A DNA stretch of 6,997 nt from an uncultured bacterium (GTDB taxonomy: Bacteria; Eisenbacteria; RBG-16-71-46; CAIMUX01). Below, one piece after another: positions 6,201 through 6,997 of this stretch. Every line of letters begins with the position of its first letter. Positions within the stretch are counted from its first letter, which is position 1. A program made the translations under genes and the position numbers. The notes beneath the pieces are model-generated. The model was not told the origin of the DNA, ran no database searches, and saw only the letters and a list, made by a program, of their open reading frames with translations. Location: contig CAMPIC010000143.1 of the NCBI GenBank assembly GCA_946886185.1, positions 1 to 6,997 of the forward strand. Reading direction: 5' to 3'.

Positions 6201-6997
6201 GACTTTCCTTCTTCGGCCTCTTTCGATCACTTGATCGCGTACTTCCCCGACCTCGGCCAAGGAGTCTTCTCCGATCCCACGCTGGGAGTCGGCTGTCTCG
6301 ACGATCTGCCGACTCAGGTCGCCGGACAACGAGGACTCGTGATCCATCCGGATGGAAGAGGTGAACTCCAATGGATTCCGGAGCTGGTGGCCGATGCCCC
6401 GACCATCGCTGTCGAAGTGGACTTGTTTCCCGAGGATGGAGGGCGACTCCGCGCTGAGTCGATTGCGGTGATTCGCAACGAAGCGGCGGTTGCCGTTTCG
6501 GCATTCACAAACTCGCCCGACAGCATGGTCGTTCGCTCGATGGTGGACCTCGCCGCAGGCAATCTCCTGTCCGACACGATGATTCTGCAGAACTGGGAAC
6601 AGCGGGAGCTCGAATGCGGGAGCCTCGAGATCAAAGCCGTATTTCGCGATTCAGTGTGGGCAGGATCGGATGATCATGATGCCTCCGTGATCTGGTTCTC
6701 CGTCACCGATCAGGAGCTCAATCTGCCTGATGAAGAAGATCGTCTTTTACCGATCGAAGTGACATCCGCACAACGCTACACGCTCATCCTGCGGGCCCAT
6801 GAAAGCCCGGGCTGGCGTTTATCGACGCGTCACTCCCCGATGCGTTCCCGGGCGCCGGGGTTCACCGCCGAGGTGAGCGTCGACCTTCACGAGGATGGAG
6901 ACCGACGTTGGCTGGAAATTCGGCGTGAGGCGGAAATGTCCAGTCGCGTCTTCGAGGCGGAAGACTTCCTCGAACTACGAGACGCGTACTATGCCTT
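3255..6997 (+). CDS. Secreted DUF3857/transglutaminase-like protein with TPR-like N-terminal half (3' end outside window)
   Basis: The frame is open for 1247 codons and runs off the window. No gene name is recognised. MRAAFLIFACLFTVSGPAAG is a Sec signal peptide, so the protein acts outside the cytoplasm. Residues 25-650 are mostly helical, with TPR-like units near 112-150 (LLLEGCALYYGGKLTSAQTVF), 476-515 (LGVGNHDLARAILTDL) and 583-616 (LRLRGDLEGARQEI). Residues 670-850 match DUF3857, including LKPGTVVDY near 766-774. The transglutaminase-like core follows at about 871-1010, with WGDCKEK (C949), FDHLIAY (H992) and FSDPT (D1007). The triad is complete and its spacing (43, then 15) is normal for the superfamily. 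Residues 1020-1247 are beta-rich and resemble the C-terminal domain that follows this core in DUF3857 proteins; the closing EDFLELRDAYYA resembles the end of that family, so the stop is probably close. Substrate unknown: members are presumed to act on peptides or envelope components by Cys-based protease or acyl-transfer chemistry. The long helical half is more than usual for the family. Divergent from the S8 gene. Confidence 0.9.
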   Translation, partial: MRAAFLIFACLFTVSGPAAGSLDLDQVAPWDPPTAADTLTLRLMEARWNGDADALGEVSREFWRSFPHHEVLLEEVARWHSTSGTSTALLNALATGTADAFTGLSGLTDQDRLLLEGCALYYGGKLTSAQTVFDRLLRSRPSHAVSRLYLYRIDLLRTGGSPSGEAHARTALQNPEASQRLIGSWISASPWDPTFDLRDEARALIEARTPIPFLQAILRGEAACDSLEFGLSPERFAELLDELHADSPAVCNTYLDDLVDLALVWISPAAIREVLEARSDWFPSARFADASVKLWRSEFLTFQAYAGADPTARTVDSRGLSAAADWHHDPAEVERWARQCVENDLTRSWGEAEVILRERGHEAAADSVRAAARREAPYTYERTRLWELAWSDPSMSSALLDSLVSISGERPWGWQLLMHSEAAGDHDYLENCLERNGARWTIHDLGGAIAGAQRRGDGKRLEELAELVRRLAPGNTLLLEALARASLGVGNHDLARAILTDLGESSPRPPSLTLLEVALSVAVNDLERAKSIIDDLLNSTDAFPDQLSEVVYYAGIYGWTELAERSVRMLESIASPDSRRVGLCLAELLRLRGDLEGARQEILRWREGWPGSEMVRRLLVQTGGIVEEYAETSSYSASTALAGLEFDYKSTDWIQDGRSKPDEFPAHDMLILRDQVTYYVASTSQLVTRQRFTAELLSEAAVQQFQTLRIPFLSGGEVPRLLCARTVTPTGEVYEVPPEQVLISAHEGEEADVGEQRDLVIPLPGLKPGTVVDYCYQMTASPFLDSGHAWVVRFGNVYPQREEIVDIVVADGVEHVVHTSHEPVAMERRDLTGATHYFWHLRNQPAARVEEMAPLDALLPYWVGCTMQGSWDGLARSYGRFFWPQVADTESIRARAIALTAAAENDHDRAQALFAHVQREVDNIGVEVGLGRFVPASSQDVLERGWGDCKEKVAALISLAQAMDIACLPVLLGTRPSNPVEDDFPSSASFDHLIAYFPDLGQGVFSDPTLGVGCLDDLPTQVAGQRGLVIHPDGRGELQWIPELVADAPTIAVEVDLFPEDGGRLRAESIAVIRNEAAVAVSAFTNSPDSMVVRSMVDLAAGNLLSDTMILQNWEQRELECGSLEIKAVFRDSVWAGSDDHDASVIWFSVTDQELNLPDEEDRLLPIEVTSAQRYTLILRAHESPGWRLSTRHSPMRSRAPGFTAEVSVDLHEDGDRRWLEIRREAEMSSRVFEAEDFLELRDAYYA

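Noticed and set aside
5151..6371. Minus-strand open frame (406 codons) opposite the transglutaminase gene
   Set aside because: Fully antisense to the DUF3857 and transglutaminase domains, whose catalytic motifs are intact on the plus strand. The antisense product has no recognisable domain.

Overview
The window holds two large, divergently transcribed genes for exported proteins, separated by about 200 bases. The DNA is GC-rich (roughly 60% by eye), with coding strands that favour G or C at third codon positions. One protein has a lipoprotein-type signal peptide and the other a Sec signal peptide, which suggests a bacterium with a double membrane. The combination of a subtilase with dockerin-like calcium loops and a DUF3857-type transglutaminase fits high-GC environmental lineages (for example Gemmatimonadota, 'Eisenbacteria'-like phyla, Planctomycetota or Myxococcota). 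I cannot assign a taxon, and no rRNA, tRNA or mobile element is present to help.

Left part (50-3058, minus strand): a multidomain subtilisin-like (S8) protein of about 960-1000 residues. In order it has a lipoprotein signal peptide, a Pro/Gly/Asp-rich tether, a propeptide-like segment, an S8 catalytic domain, two or three dockerin/EF-hand-like calcium loops, an Ig-like (Big-type) domain and a Cys-containing beta-rich C-terminus. Asp, His and the oxyanion Asn can be placed, but the serine motif is abnormal. A 7-residue offset puts GTS too far upstream, and Phe sits in the usual Ser position. The protein is therefore either an unusual subtilase or a catalytically dead one.

Middle (3059-3254): the divergent intergenic region. 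It carries a strong Shine-Dalgarno sequence for each gene and a perfect 6-bp hairpin directly upstream of the minus-strand one. I found no convincing promoter consensus.

Right part (3255-6997, plus strand): one open frame running off the window edge, 1247 complete codons with no stop. I translated it codon by codon. It encodes a secreted protein with a long alpha-helical, TPR-like N-terminal half, a DUF3857 domain, a transglutaminase-like core with an intact Cys-His-Asp triad, and a beta-rich C-terminal domain. Several antisense open frames lie across it and are shadows.

Both proteins would act in the periplasm or at the cell surface. Divergent placement allows shared regulation, but nothing in the sequence shows that they work together. 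I saw no convincing undescribed multi-gene system. The most interesting points are the displaced serine motif, the conflicting start signals of the minus-strand gene, and the architecture of the long transglutaminase protein.
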